Shown: positions 11,272 to 23,562 of the stretch, in pieces
How the letters are laid out: every line of letters begins with the position of its first letter
How positions within the stretch are numbered: position 1 is the stretch's first letter
Assembly: GCA_032622095.1 (NCBI GenBank)
Contig: CP136069.1
Span: 51,878,760 to 51,942,759, forward strand
Direction: 5' to 3'
DNA length: 64,000 nucleotides
DNA from: Siphonodentalium dalli
Taxonomy: Eukaryota > Mollusca > Scaphopoda > Gadilida > Siphonodentaliidae
Notes under the pieces: model-generated
Told to the model about the DNA's origin: nothing
Databases searched by the model: none
What the model saw: only the letters and a program-made list of their open reading frames with translations
Translations under genes and position numbers: made by a program

Positions 11272-11977
11272 GCCCCGGTTCCATATTCCCGATTTTCTGT
11301 CCCGAATTAGTATAGTCGGCACAAATTCGGGACCAGACCAAATCGGCAGCATTCGAGAGAATTCTGGACGAGTTTTATTCCAAAAAGCCGCCGAACCGAT
11401 GCCGAATTATGACAAAATTTAATCGTCCCGAACATTGCCGAGTATTCCAGAATGCTTCCGAATATCTTCCCGAATGATCAAGAATTATCCAGAACTGATA
11501 CAGAAATTTCGTGCCAGTGGCTGCTAAATTGCCCAGATTACTACCGACTTACACCGAATTGTTGCCGAATACCCCGAACCCCGCAGATACACCGGATCTC
11601 AGTATAAAAGCAGCCACACATGGCGAATTCGGGAATAACCTACCGATTACTGCCGACTACTCCAGAATATCCACCCGAATATTGCCGAATACTGCCGACT
11701 ACTCCCGAATAGGTGCCGAATTGCTCCCGAATTTCTCCCGATGATTTACAAATCGGGAGCGATTCGGCTTGGTACCCGATAGATTTGAACATTTCAAAAC
11801 TGTCGGGAGCGAGTCCAGAATTGTCCCGATAGCACCGATATCCCCGATCATGTTCAGGGGTAAAAATTCACTGTCCCGACTCGTCCCGAACTTACTCCAC
11901 GATGTTTGCAAAATTATGATTCGGGAGTCATTCGGGAACATTCGGGGTGGGAAATCAGGGATATGGAACCGGGGCTT
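11272..11977. mobile_element. MITE-like element with inverted ends and GCCGAAT-rich interior
   Basis: The left end AAGCCCCGGTTCCATAT and the right end ATATGGAACCGGGGCTT are inverted repeats, extended imperfectly (TTCCCGATTTTCTGTCCCG against CGGGGTGGGAAATCAGGGA). The interior repeats short words such as GCCGAAT, CTCCCGAAT and TCGGGA many times in both orientations, so it may be a long degenerate foldback. Flanking bases do not give a clear target duplication. Confidence 0.6.
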
Positions 11978-12162
11978 AACTCGAATAAAGATATCTTTCC
12001 AAACATACCGTACATCGATAAAGTAAAACGTAATGCGGGCAGGAGTAAAATGCTATGCGGGCAAAATCGTGCCCGCTTTGGGATTTACTCGACACAGTGG
12101 AGTATCACATGCAATTGTCAATAGTTTCCTACATAACCCTTTACCCAACAGAAGGGCCCTGT

Positions 12163-12231
12163 GCCAATGCATTCTCTTATATATGCGAGTCGACCATAGG
12201 TCGCCTCGCATATATAAGAGAATGCATTGGC
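12163..12231. repeat. 69-bp palindrome, complete copy
   Basis: Arms of 33 bp starting GCCAATGCATTCTCTTATAT, with a three-base centre (ATA). It is preceded by CCCTTTACCCAACAGAAGGG and CCCTGT and followed by TTAA. Here the right edge is GGCTTAA instead of the usual GGCCTAACAA. Confidence 0.85.
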
Positions 12232-14224
12232 TTAAAGGATTTATTCGCTCTTGAAACTACAAAACGCAATCGGAAAGCCCTCCCTGTTGTGATTAAAATG
12301 ATCCAAGTCCCATTCCGATCGCATAATAAATAACCCGTAAAATAAATAAATAATACCAGCACCGGTATTCGGAGATTTCCGTGACTAAACTACGAGTGAC
12401 GTACATGTGGGGAGCGAATTAAAAACGCAGATTCGGAGCCGGAGTTTATTATGCAGACTACAAGGACGTAATCGTAAGTCAGCCGATACTAAAATGCGGA
12501 GTCGTATGTGCGCGTGTGGTGTATAGATTACGTTACGCTTTGGCCGGTTATCTGGAATAGAAGACAATAGCTATGTGAATAAAGTAATTAATAGCCCCTA
12601 GAATGATTGTTGTTTTTGTAGCCATTAATAATTAACATGCCGGCACATGTCTGTTTTGGTAAATAGATGGCAGTAATAGTGCTTTGATTGTCTCGCGTAT
12701 TCACTCGGTGATTTGTAATCACTCAGTGACTATTCATCAGTGTCAGTCGCGAACTTGTTTGCAATCTATATGCCACAAAGTGAATAGAAAGAATTCGAAC
12801 ATTATCTCTCTGATCATACATATATAAGAAGCGCCCAAATTTATATAAACACTGGGCTGAATAATGTTAACTCTATTTATGCGCCTTTGTTTTGTGTTTG
12901 TTTGTTGTTTTACTTTCGATATAAATATCCCGAGTATCTGTCATCTCCACATATTCCAAGATGGCTAGTAGATGTAGTGTGTTCAGTTGTGGGCGGGCTA
13001 GCGATCCATTATTTAGTACCTCCAAAAAGACAACACAGTGCGTAATTTAGAACGCTCTTTATTGTCTACCGCTTTTTGGGAGACTGAAGCATGGACGCTC
13101 TTTATATTTAATTGTCACAATACCACATACAAAATCACCCATGACATTGAAATAGAGCACGTTCATAATTGAGAACGCTCTTTATTGTCTACACCGCGAC
13201 GAAAACATTCACGCTCTTTATTAGAGGCAATAATTGGAGTTTTTCTATGCTAACAATTCAAAAAAATCCTCTCTAGAAAGTCAATATGTGCCATCAAAAC
13301 GTAAAATAAAACAAACAACAAACTGAAAAACAATGCCAGGCTAGCCTTCAATTAAAACAAATATCGTTATGCCAAACTGCAGCCTAACTAATAATTATTG
13401 TAGTTTCAACAGTCTGTTGTGTATTCGAGTGAATTATTTTGTTTACTCACTTATCGATCTTGACTGGAAGGATTTTAGCAAGCTGTTCACAGTCGTGCAC
13501 TTCTCCACACAAAAAAACAGACAGGAACATTATTATGACGAATTCAAGCCATCATGATACATGTACTAGTACAATAACTACCACCTTTTTAATCACACCC
13601 ATTTGTAATTAATTGTACGCATATAGCGCACAACGGGGTGACACTAATGTGTAAACTAGCTTCCGAAATTGGTACCATACAACGAAGAATGAAGTACCGG
13701 TATATGGCCTAACTTGTATTCTTTCAGAAACAGTTAAATTAGTTTTGCACGAAATTCCGCTCGCTCATTGCATTTCTGCATAAATTAATCTCATTTCAAA
13801 TAACTTTTATCGCATCAAAGTGCATTTTAGCCATCATTATTCGTTATATAATCCACATTCTAGTAAAGCCAGTTCATAATTCAGCACATTCAAACAGTTT
13901 TATTCCGTGATCGCTATTTATCGTAAAGGCTTAGGTAATTATCCAGCGCAATTTATCAACTCGTTACGCGATTGGCGGAATTATTTCAAGCTCCACCCAC
14001 CGCTGTCATCGGTAAGCGTCGATGCAGATGATCTGTCATGTGACCGCGTTGTGGTCATGTGATCGCACTCATTGACTGACTTCGGATATTTCCGCGATTT
14101 TTTTAATATCATAATAATATAAATACTATCTGCTCGATTTTGAATTTTCTTGGCGAAATGGGTCTGTTAGACATATATTATTATTATTTTGACGATAACA
14201 AAAATATTTTTTTGAGAGACTAAT
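12232..14224. other. Intergenic or intronic stretch
   Basis: No convincing exon or RNA gene. Features seen are a degenerate motif ACGCTCTTTATT recurring at about 13046, 13093, 13167 and 13212, and two GTCATGTGA words at 14035-14062 in a moderately GC-rich patch that could belong to a regulatory region. Neither is strong. Confidence 0.3.
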
Positions 14225-14515
14225 TCCTTTAACACATTAAAAATTATAAATTTGTTAAAGAATGTAAGAAAAAATGGTAAAAAGTGTTTTTTTAGGCCAA
14301 TGCATTCTCTTATATATGCGAGGCGACCTATGGTCGACTCGCATATATAAGAGAATGCATTGGCACAGGGCATAACTGTAACTATCACAATGTGGTCAAG
14401 GAGCCGGTTCCAATGATATCCATATTTGTATGGTTCTATTGAGACAGACCGAAGATATTTTAGGCTGTTGAAGCTTAATTTGGCCGGTTTTGGCCGGTTT
14501 GTTGGGTAAAGGGTT
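14225..14515 (+). repeat. Dispersed repeat with complete palindrome
   Basis: The better-preserved partner of 7545-7830. It contains the full 69-bp palindrome at 14296-14364, then GGCATAACTG, GGAGCCGGTTCCAATGATAT and the end CCGGTTTTGGCCGG...GTAAAGGGTTAA. Confidence 0.8.
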
Positions 14516-15029
14516 AAATGCAGCAATTTCCAATGTGCAATGTAGATTTAAGTTTCCCAAACGATATATAACAATGTAACATTGATAAAGATGTTCACAT
14601 GTATTACCACGCACTCATCTTGGAGCTGAAAACACAGAAATTTGAAAAATGGAAGATTATTCTCACAATTCATGGAGCATTTCGTCATTTATGGAGCTTT
14701 TTTCATCGACATTTGGCTGAAGATGGGTTCATCAAGCACCTTGTGGATCCGCACTTGTGTCCGAAGAAAAACAGTTAATAAAAAAAATTAACTCAAAACA
14801 AACCTAGCTGTAGTCTTCACTCGTGCCAGCAACGGGGTGAACTCAATATTTGCTCGCAACGGGTATTATAGGATAAGGTTCCAGCGTGACGAAGTAGAGT
14901 ATTGACCGTGACGTCATGTCGCCACAGTTCCAAACGTTTTCTGGCATCGGCGTTCTCTTTGTAATTATGCATGTGGTTAGGACCGTTGTGTTGATCTTAG
15001 TTTTTCTCGTATATTCAGCAAGCACACAG

Positions 15030-15161
15030 ATCATAGCGAGGCATGACTTGTATCGAGGGTGGACTAATCATCATTTGTTATTTAAAATAGGACGTACCTT
15101 GTGGGACGCAAAATTTCGTTTGGGGGATGAAACAGATCTACAGACAAGAGCGACAACAACG
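15030..15161 (+). CDS. Candidate exon, 44 codons, unknown protein
   Basis: Preceded by a pyrimidine-rich acceptor (TTCAGCAAGCACACAG) and followed by a strong donor (ACG then GTAGGT). The open frame encodes a peptide with HDLYRGW and GRTLWDAKFRLGDET; both boundaries are phase 0. The open frame also continues upstream through a hydrophobic stretch (14943-15020) that is probably intron. No family recognised. The exons at 27280-27471 (phase 0 to 0) and 42871-43057 (phase 0 to 1) lie on the same strand with compatible phases, so the three may be parts of one gene. Confidence 0.4.
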
Positions 15162-16129
15162 GTAGGTCTAGGCCTATAGCTGTATTATGAAATTCAAAAT
15201 AACTTCGATGGAAGTTAACTCGGTAAATATCGCACATCTGTTCGAGAAACCCAAAAGCTAGGCTCTAAATTTATATTAAATAATTAAAGGACCATGCACA
15301 TATAATGTTCCTAATTAAACTTTCATAATCATAATTTATATATGAATACCACACTTTGGAAAGGGAAGCTCAATATTCTATATAGTAGGCTACTACTACT
15401 AGTATAAATATATGTAGGCCTAACGGACTTAATTTTTCGAGGGAAATTCAAAATGTTAATACCATGTTGATTATCGAAGTACCAGTGCTCTCAAGAGCGA
15501 CTGTGCTTGTTGTTTAGCGAGACCGCAACGGTTGACTGCAATAGCAAAGGAAGAGAGATAACTATATCAGTATATGTACCCTGCATTTCAGCGACGTGCC
15601 GTGCATTGTCGGGATCTCAATGAAATATTGATGTGGATATATAATATTACGAGGGCTTTCCGACATTTTGCTAATAAACCAGATGGAATATCACGTTGTT
15701 GGCAATAAATTGTATACTTTACATGTTTCACCACGTTGTAGTTATTTATGAAAATTGATTATCAGTGTATAAGCGAGCCCGATCACTGAGTCGCGGCCGT
15801 ATACTGTATTCATCCAGCTCCGTTCCGTGGTTTCAGAGATTCATCCAACCCCGGTTCCGTGGTTTTAGTGCTACCAGTCAAAGTTTTGAAGTAGCATTTC
15901 CATTTATGGAAGTCATTCCATATATAGATTGTTACTCCAGAACTGGAACCGGGCCTGGTGGATCCATATACCGCGAGTTATTGACAGGGCCTATTGAATA
16001 AACAAAATCTTCAAATTGTCATTCCAATCACGTTGATCGAGTTAACCAATGTTTTTTCCTGTAATCGTTTGGATCATACCAAACATTACGAGAGCTTTCT
16101 GGTTATAGGCTATGTCAATAAACACACAG
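15162..16129. other. Intergenic or intronic stretch
   Basis: AT-rich with no coding signal. The short block GTCGCGGCCGTAT...ATTCATCCAGCTCCGTTCC at 15790-15830 has a relative at 27519-27550, so a small dispersed repeat is present. Confidence 0.3.
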
Positions 16130-16633
16130 AGTATAAGTAATCATAAACTGGCTATTGAAAAGGGACGCCACACCCAACCACCGACGGCATTGGAACAAAG
16201 ACTATGTATATTTTGTTTCGATGATGCTATTGAAGATGAAAAACACTTTCTTTTGGAATGTAGTGCTTACCGCACACGCGGCTTGACCTATTACTAATAA
16301 CTCTTATGAAGACACAGTTCCCAGACTTTGAAAACATGACACAAACTGAACAGCTTGTCAAAATCATATCCAACAATATTTCAAACTCATGCACTTCAAT
16401 ATGTCATATAATCCGAAAATTATTTTCCGCACGCGATGAGCATCGCCTCATAATTAATGAATAAATGAAGACGAGACGACCCTATGCACATTCAGCTTTA
16501 CTAAGGTTATATATTACCATCTATTATTATATCATTTATTATATTGTTCAATGTATACACTATATATTATGTTTGCATACTGTCCTTATAAGGCTGTTTT
16601 GCCTATTAAACTTATCTATCTATCTATCTATCA
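16130..16633 (+). mobile_element. 3' end of a LINE-type retrotransposon (decayed)
   Basis: From 16130 the frame encodes SNHKLAIEKGRH, CIFC and EDEKHFLLECSAYR, the C-terminal zinc-binding segment found after the reverse transcriptase of several metazoan non-LTR elements (C-x2-C ... H-x4-C). A frameshift near 16285-16312 moves the rest (QFPDFENM, LFSARDEHRLI) to another frame ending at a stop at 16462-16464. The 3' end follows: CTTATAAGGCTGTTTTGCC, TTAAACTTA and a (TCTA)n tail at 16610-16632. The 42-bp satellite begins at the very next bases. The 5' part and the RT core are absent. Confidence 0.7.
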
Positions 16634-19600
16634 GAGGGAATGTTCACGTTATATGACCATAAGCACGCAGAGCTTGGGAATGTTCGTATCACGGTTATAT
16701 GCCAATAAACACGCAGAGGGAATGTTCGTATCACGGTTATATGCCAATAAACACGCAGGGGGAATGTTCGTATCACGGTTATATATACCAATAAACACGC
16801 AGAGGGAATGTTCGTATCACGGTTATATGCCAATAAACACGCAGAGGGAATGTTCGTATCACGGTTATATTCCAATAAACACGCAGAGGGAATGTTCGTA
16901 TCACGGTTATATGCCAATAAACACGCAGAGGGAATGTTCGTATCACGGTTATATGCCAATAAGCACACAGAGGGAATGTTCACGTTATATGACCATAAAC
17001 ACGCAGAGGGAATGTTCGTGTCACGGTTATATGCCAATAAACACGCAGAGGGAATGTTCGTATCACGGTTATATGCCAATAAACACGCAGAGGGAATGTT
17101 CGTATCACGGTTATATGCCAATAAACACGCAGAGGGAATGTTCGTATCACGGTTATATGCCAATAAACACGCAGATGGAATGTTCGTATCACGGTTATAT
17201 GCCAATAAACACGCAGAGGGAATGTTCGTATCACGGTTATATGCCAATAAACACGCAGGGGGAATGTTCGTATCACGGTTATATGCCAATAAACACGCAG
17301 AGGGAATGTTCGTATCACGGTTATATGTGCCAATAAACACGCAGAGGGAATGTTCGTATCACGGTCATATATGCCAATAAACACGTAGAGGGAATGTTCG
17401 TATCACGGTTATATGCCAATAAACACGCAGAGGGAATGTTCGTATCACGGTTATATATGCCAATAAACACGCAGAGGGAATGTTCGTATCACGGTTATAT
17501 ATGCCAATAAACACGTAGAGGAATGTTCGTATCACGGTTATTTGCCAATAAACACGCAGAGGGAATGTTCGTATCACGGTTATATGCCAATAAACACGCA
17601 GAGGGAATGTTCGTATCACGGTTATATGCCAATAAACACGCAGAGGGAATGTTCGTATCACGGTTATATGCCAATAAACACGCAGAGGGAATGTTCGTAT
17701 CACGGATATATGCCAATAAACACGCAGAGGGAATGTTCGTATCACGGTTATATGCCAATAAACACGTAGAGGGAATGTTCGTATCACGGTTATATGCCAA
17801 TAAACACGTAGAGGGAATGTTCGTATCACGGTTATATGCCAATAAACACGCAGAGGGAATGTGCGTATCACGGTTATATGCCAATAAACACGCAGAGGGA
17901 ATGTGCGTATCACGGTTATATGCCAATAAACACGCAGAGGGAATGTGCGTATCACGGTTATATGCCAATAAACACGCAGAGGGAATGTGCGTATCACGGT
18001 TATATGCCAATAAACACGCAGGGGGAATGTTCGTATCACGGTTATATGCCAATAAACACGCAGAGGGAATGTTCGTATCACGGTTATATGTGCCAATAAA
18101 CACGCAGAGGGAATGTTCGTATCACGGTCATATATGCCAATAAACACGTAGAGGGAATGTTCGTATCACGGTTATATGCCAATAAACACGCAGAGGGAAT
18201 GTTCGTATCACGGTTATATGCCAATAAACACGCAGAGGGAATGTTCGTATCACGGTTATATGCCAATAAACACGCAGAGGGAATGTTCGTATCACGGTTA
18301 TATGCCAATAAACACGCAGAGGGAATGTTCGTATCACGGTTATATGCCAATAAACACGCAGAGGGAATGTTCGTATCACGGTTATATGCCAATAAACACG
18401 TAGAGGGAATGTTCGTATCACGGTTATATGCCAATAAACACGTAGAGGGAATGTTCGTATCACGGTTATATGCCAATAAACACGCAGAGGGAATGTGCGT
18501 ATCACGGTTATATGCCAATACACACGCAGAGGGAATGTGCGTATCACGGTTATATGCCAATAAACACGCAGAGGGAATGTGCGTATCACGGTTATATGCC
18601 AATAAACACGCAGAGGGAATGTGCGTATCACGGTTATATGCCAATAAACACGCAGAGGGAATGTTCGTATCACGGTTATATGCCAATAAACACGCAGAGG
18701 GAATGTTCGTATCACGGTTATATGCCAATAAACACGCAGAGGGAATGTGCGTATCACGGTTATATGCCAATAAACACGCAGAGGGAATGTTCGTATCACG
18801 GTTATATGCCAATAAACACGCAGAGGGAATGTGCGTATCACGGTTATATGCCAATAAACACGCAGAGGGAATGTGCGTATCACGGTTATATGCCAATAAA
18901 CACGCAGAGGGAATGTTCGTATCACGGTTATATGCCAATAAACACGCAGAGGGAATGTTCGTATCACGGTTATATGCCAATAAACACGCAGAGGGAATGT
19001 GCGTATCACGGTTATATGCCAATAAACACGCAGAGGGAATGTTCGTATCACGGTTATATGCCAATAAACACGCAGAGGGAATGTGCGTATCACGGTTATA
19101 TGCCAATAAACACGGAGAGGGAATGTTCGTATCACGGTTATATGCCAATAAACACGCAGAGGGAATGTGCGTATCACGGTTATATGCCAATAAACACGCA
19201 GAGGGAATGTGCGTATCACGGTTATATGCCAATAAACACGCAGAGGGAATGTGCGTATCACGGTTATATGCCAATAAACACGCAGAGGGAATGTGCGTAT
19301 CACGGTTATATGCCAATAAACACGCAGAGGGAATGTGCGTATCACGGTTATATGCCAATAAACACGCAGAGGGAATGTTCGTATCACGGTTATATGCCAA
19401 TAAACACGCAGATGGAATGTTCGTATCACGGTTATATGCCAATAAACACGCAGAGGGAATGTGCGTATCACGGTTATATGCCAATAAACACGCAGAGGGA
19501 ATGTGCGTATCACGGTTATATGCCAATAAACACGCAGAGGGAATGTTCGTATCACGGTTATATGCCAATAAACACGCAGATGGAATGTTCGTATCACGGT

Positions 19601-19640
19601 TATATGCCAATAAACACGCAGAGGGAATGTGCGTATCACG
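16634..19640. repeat. 42-bp satellite array, about 71 units, with higher-order structure
   Basis: The unit is GAGGGAATGTTCGTATCACG then GTTATATGCCAATAAACACG and CA. Because 42 is divisible by 3 and the unit lacks stops in several frames, frames of up to about 550 codons stay open on both strands, but these are translation artefacts (repeats such as MFVSRLYANKHAEG). Two variants, ATGTTCG and ATGTGCG, alternate irregularly from 17860 onward. An irregular junction (TATATGTGCC ... GGTCATATATGCC) recurs at 17328 and 18091, which reveals a 763-bp higher-order duplication. A 36-bp variant containing TTCACGTTATATGACC occurs at 16634 and 16970. Sequence identity among units is very high, suggesting recent expansion. 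Confidence 0.95.
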
Positions 19641-20379
19641 TTGCTGCAACCAAAAAAGTAGACCATAAATGTTTTGACCACGTTGTTTTCTATATGAAAA
19701 ATTATGTCAGCTCTTGCAATTAGCCAATAAGCGTCGATATATAGTGACGGTATTATGTTGGTATATGAACCCATATTAGGTCAACTCAGTCGCCTCGGGA
19801 ATATTTTTTATGTATTTTGGCGCCAAGAAAGAGGATATATATCAAAACCTGCATGCGATATATTTGAGGAATTCTAAAAAAGACTCATAAATTAACTATC
19901 AAACTCAACAAGTTGCCCTACTTCTAGCCATTGACTCAATGCGTTGACGTCCAACGCCATTGACGCGTCACTGTGACGTTACATAATTTAATGGCCATAG
20001 ACGACTCAATTATCTTACCATATTACAATAAATTACAGAGACGATTAATTAAAGGATATGCCGGATTTTGTCCACTGATACGTAATATATGAAACGTGAC
20101 TGAATGGTGGAGTTCCGAACATAAAGTAATATAACATAGTTTTATATATATTTCATAATTTTCTCCATTAATGAAGAGCTCACAGAGATATACATGTAAC
20201 ATATACACAGTTCAACAGAGAAAGAAAAGAAAAGCACAAATCATTCGGAAACGGAGCATAATGAAATAGTCAAATATGAAATACAGAGTATTAAGACATC
20301 GCATCGCACTTGTTGTATACAATATTATATGATAAAGACATCGCACACCAAACACACGTACAGCTTATTAGACAAGAAA
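19641..20379. other. AT-rich stretch, no recognised feature
   Basis: Contains short repeated words (TTGACGCGTCA, TTGACTCAATGCGTTGACG at 19930-19965) but no gene, RNA or mobile-element signal I can support. Confidence 0.3.
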
Positions 20380-21510
20380 ACCATAGTCAGAAATGGTAAC
20401 GCCACCAAGATCATATTATTAGCCTTAAATATAAATTATAATATAATTATAATATAAACTAGCTTTCAAATTCCATGTGGGAAATTTGGATACTTCCATA
20501 TATCAAGTTTTCCCTTTTCTCGTGTTATACATTACCTTCTTCAAGCTGTCTTTTTTATTACACTTACTGTCTAGCTGGTGGGCCCAACTTCGTCCGGGCT
20601 GTTTCCCATCTGATTTCCGGCGAAAGGCGCGATTTGACCTTGAATTGACTATTTTGAAAGTCAAGGTCAGGCCGGGGTCATGATTTGGCCCGTCCAAAAA
20701 ACTCCCCTGACAAAAGTACCCCTAGGTATCAAATTTCGTCGAAATACATCCGTTTTACCCGTTGTGACCTTTGATTGACCATATTGAAAGTCAAGGTCAC
20801 GCCGGGTTCACGATTTGACCCGTCCAAAACACTCCCGGACAAAAGCACCCCTAGGTATCAAATTTCGTCGAAATGCGTCCGTTTTACTCAATTTGACATT
20901 GAATTGACTGTTTTAAAGGCCAGGTCGGGGGTCACGATTTGACCCGTCCAAAACACGCCTCGGACAAAGGTACCCCTAGGTATCAAATTTCGTCGAAATG
21001 CGTCTGTTTTACTCAATTTGACATTGAATTGACTGTTTTAAAGGCCAGGTCGGGGTCACGATTTGACCCGTCCAAAACACGCCCCGGACAAAGGTATCCC
21101 TAGGTAGAAAATTTCGTCGAAATCCGTCCGTTTTACCCGATTTGACCATTTTGAAGGTCAATGTCAGGTCCGGGTCACGATTTGACCCGTCCAAAACACT
21201 TCCCGGACAAAACTATCCCTAGGTATCAAATTTCGTCGAAATCCGTCCGTTTTATCCGATTTGACCTTGAATTGACCATTTTGAAGGTCAAGGTCAGGTC
21301 GGGATCTCTATTTGACCCATCCAAAACACTCTCCGGACAAAAGTAGCCCTAGGTATCAAATTTCGTCGAAATCCATCCGGTTTACCCGATTTGACCTTGA
21401 ATTGACTGTTTTAAATGTCAAGGTCAGGTCGGGGTCACGATTTGACCCGTCCAAAACACTCCCCGGACACAAGTACCCCTAAGTATCAAATTTCGTCGAT
21501 ATCCATCTTT
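20380..21510 (+). repeat. Dispersed repeat carrying about 120-bp tandem units, copy 1
   Basis: The head (AACCATAGTCAGAAATGGTA, GGGCTGTTTCCCATCTGATT) is followed by about seven tandem units of roughly 120-130 bp. Each contains GGTCACGATTTGACCCGTCC, AAAACACTCCCCGGACAAA, GTATCAAATTTCGTCGAAAT and CCGTCCGTTTTACCC. The same head plus units occurs at 22730-23225 and 30310-31075, so the head and tandem core move together. This resembles the architecture of molluscan elements with a tandem core; family not assigned. Confidence 0.85.
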
Positions 21511-21989
21511 GATTACCACACGATCGCATGTTTTCCAAATTGTGTGGTAATATCAATATCAGCGAGAGCCCGAAGCCGCCATCGCACACCGCCGCCGCCG
21601 CCGCCGCTAGCCATATTGGCCACAAGCCGCCGTCAGCCATATTACCTCTAACGCCAGCCACATTTAAAAATATCCGCCGTCGGAATTGTCAAATTGTAAA
21701 ATGGCTGAGCCGTGTGCATGGGCTTATATGTCAAGCACAACTGTACTGTGAATCGCAAAGAACTAAACCACATTGCCTAATATTGGCATATACTCGCATG
21801 GACACGGCATGGTTGTTATATTATCATAACACCGGGCCCCTTAATGTGGAATAGAATACCCCAATGCATGCTTTCATATAACTGAATGGGCGCATCCGTT
21901 CGGTATTGAAAGGGTTAAAATATAAATTGTTTATACCGACAACACCCAGTCTCAGACATCGCTGGCATTTGTCACTATATACACATAAG
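21511..21989. other. GCC-repeat patch and flank
   Basis: CGCCGCCGCCGCCGCCGCTA (21587-21609) is a small (GCC)n microsatellite beside AGCCATATTGGCCAC. The open frame crossing it is compositional. The block ATTACCACACGATCGCATG at 21510-21530 recurs at 23225-23245. Confidence 0.4.
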
Positions 21990-22430
21990 AATAGAAAATA
22001 GTTTGAAATATTATATATCATTACTATCGTGTTCATCATTCAATGATGCATGCCTATATCGCAAGATGGCTGATGGCAGTGCTGATAGCAGTCTGAAGTC
22101 GACGGAAGTCCCAATGTAACTACTTATACCGATTAGATGGGAAACTACATAGTATATCCATGCCAGTCCTTCGTGAATTTTCGCCATAATGGAAAAGCCC
22201 AACATCAACAGATTACGTGTGGTCTGGAATTGTACGGGTTCACAACAAACGCTAAAAAATACGGCATCTATAACCGGTAACAGGGGATTAGGAACATTTC
22301 GGAAACGAACATACGCTGAAAGATAACATCTCAGCCGGCTGATCCGCCATATTTCGTCAGCCACGAACGTCGTGACTGAGTCGGCTTAGCTAGCTAACCA
22401 GCCACGAAAATCGGTTGAGCCAGCCATGAA
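21990..22430 (+). repeat. Dispersed repeat, inverted partner at 35638-36075
   Basis: About 430 bp (GATGCATGCCTATATCG, GATGGGAAACTACATAGTAT, GGGTTCACAACAAACGCTAA, CAGCCACGAACGTCGTGACT, CAGCCACGAAAATCGGTTGA) matches the reverse complement of 35638-36075. The end with CGTGGCTGGTT/AGCCGGCTT is palindromic in part. No coding capacity. Confidence 0.8.
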
Positions 22431-22729
22431 AACTATTTGTCGTGGCTTCGGGGGGTCTAATATTATCAGCACGTGTGCTAACCTGTGTCGGACTATTTTT
22501 AAGCGGGGTAACACTACAGCTTTTAAAGAGATCCGTGAAAATTGGACCAGGCAGAAAGGCATTTTTTCCATTTTCGATCGCAGGGTACGTATGGAAACCC
22601 AGTGCCATGCAGTGGTAAATATTTTGAGTGGAATCTTAATTAATCGTCCACAGCCACCCTACAATGTCATTTTTTCCCTGAAAATCGGACCAGAAAGACG
22701 ATTTCGTGCAATTTTCATTTTTGGGTCGC

Positions 22730-23225
22730 AGATCAAGTTTACCCGTTTCTCGTGTTATACATTACATTCTTCAAGCTGTCTTTTTTATTACACTAGCTGG
22801 TGGGCCCAACTTCGTCCGGGCTGTTTCCCATCTGATTTCCGGCGAAAGGCGCGATTTGACCTTGAATTGACTATGTTGAAAGTCAGAGTCAGGTCGGGGT
22901 CATGATTTGACCCGTCCAAAACACTCCCCTGACAAAAGTATCCCTAAGTATCAAATTTCGTCGTAATCAATCCGTTTTACCCGATTTGACCTTTGATTGG
23001 CGATAATGAAGGTCAAGGTCACGCCGGGGTCACGATTTGACCCGTCCAAAACACTCCCCGGATAAAAGTAGCCATAGGTATAAAATTTCGTCGAAATCCG
23101 TCCGTTTTACCCAATTCGACCTTGTCAATTGTTTTAAAACCAAGTTCAGGTCGGGGTTATACGAATTGACCCGTCCAAAACACAAGTACCCCTAAGTATC
23201 AAATTTCGTCGAAATCCATCTTTGA
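22730..23225 (+). repeat. Dispersed repeat with about 120-bp tandem units, copy 2
   Basis: Starts within the head (TTTCTCGTGTTATACATTAC), continues GGTGGGCCCAACTTCGTCCG, then three to four tandem units with TTTGACCCGTCCAAAACACT. Closer to the copy at 20380 than to the copy at 30310 in the head region. Confidence 0.85.
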
Positions 23226-23403
23226 TTACCACACGATCGCATGCTTTCCAAAGGGTGTGGTAATATCAATATCACCACATGTGCTAATCTGTGTCGGACT
23301 ATTTTATTCAGCGGGGTAAGACTACAGCTATTAAAGCGACCCACTTTTACTTTTACATCGACCTAATTACTAGTCTAGTACCCAGGCCAACAAAAAAGGA
23401 CAG

Positions 23404-23562
23404 AATCTCTTGGGATATGCATTGACTGAAGCGCGTGATGAAATTGCAAAGGAAAGTAATGACGGCGATTCCAAATGTGAAAGCGAAGATAACCCAACAC
23501 ATGACTCTGCTGTGAGGTATGTAATGGCTGAGGCGCGTGTTGAAATTTCAAAGGAAAGTAAT
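23404..23562 (+). CDS. Weak exon candidate, 53 codons with internal repeat
   Basis: An open frame between a possible acceptor (GGACAG) and a weak donor (GTACGTGAG), phase 0 at both ends. It encodes two similar peptides, YALTEARDEIAKESN and YVMAEARVEISKESN, separated by an acidic linker. The acceptor lacks a pyrimidine tract and the composition is simple. It could equally be a small duplicated non-coding segment. Confidence 0.2.

Noticed and set aside
16551-19774. Open frames of 190-550 codons on both strands with 14-residue repeats
   Set aside because: They arise because the 42-bp satellite unit is a multiple of three and lacks stops. Open frames occur in several frames and strands at once, and no start, splice or composition signal supports translation.
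21528-21854. 108-codon open frame with a poly-alanine run
   Set aside because: It spans a (GCC)n microsatellite. No splice or family support, and the overlapping minus-strand frame is equally open.
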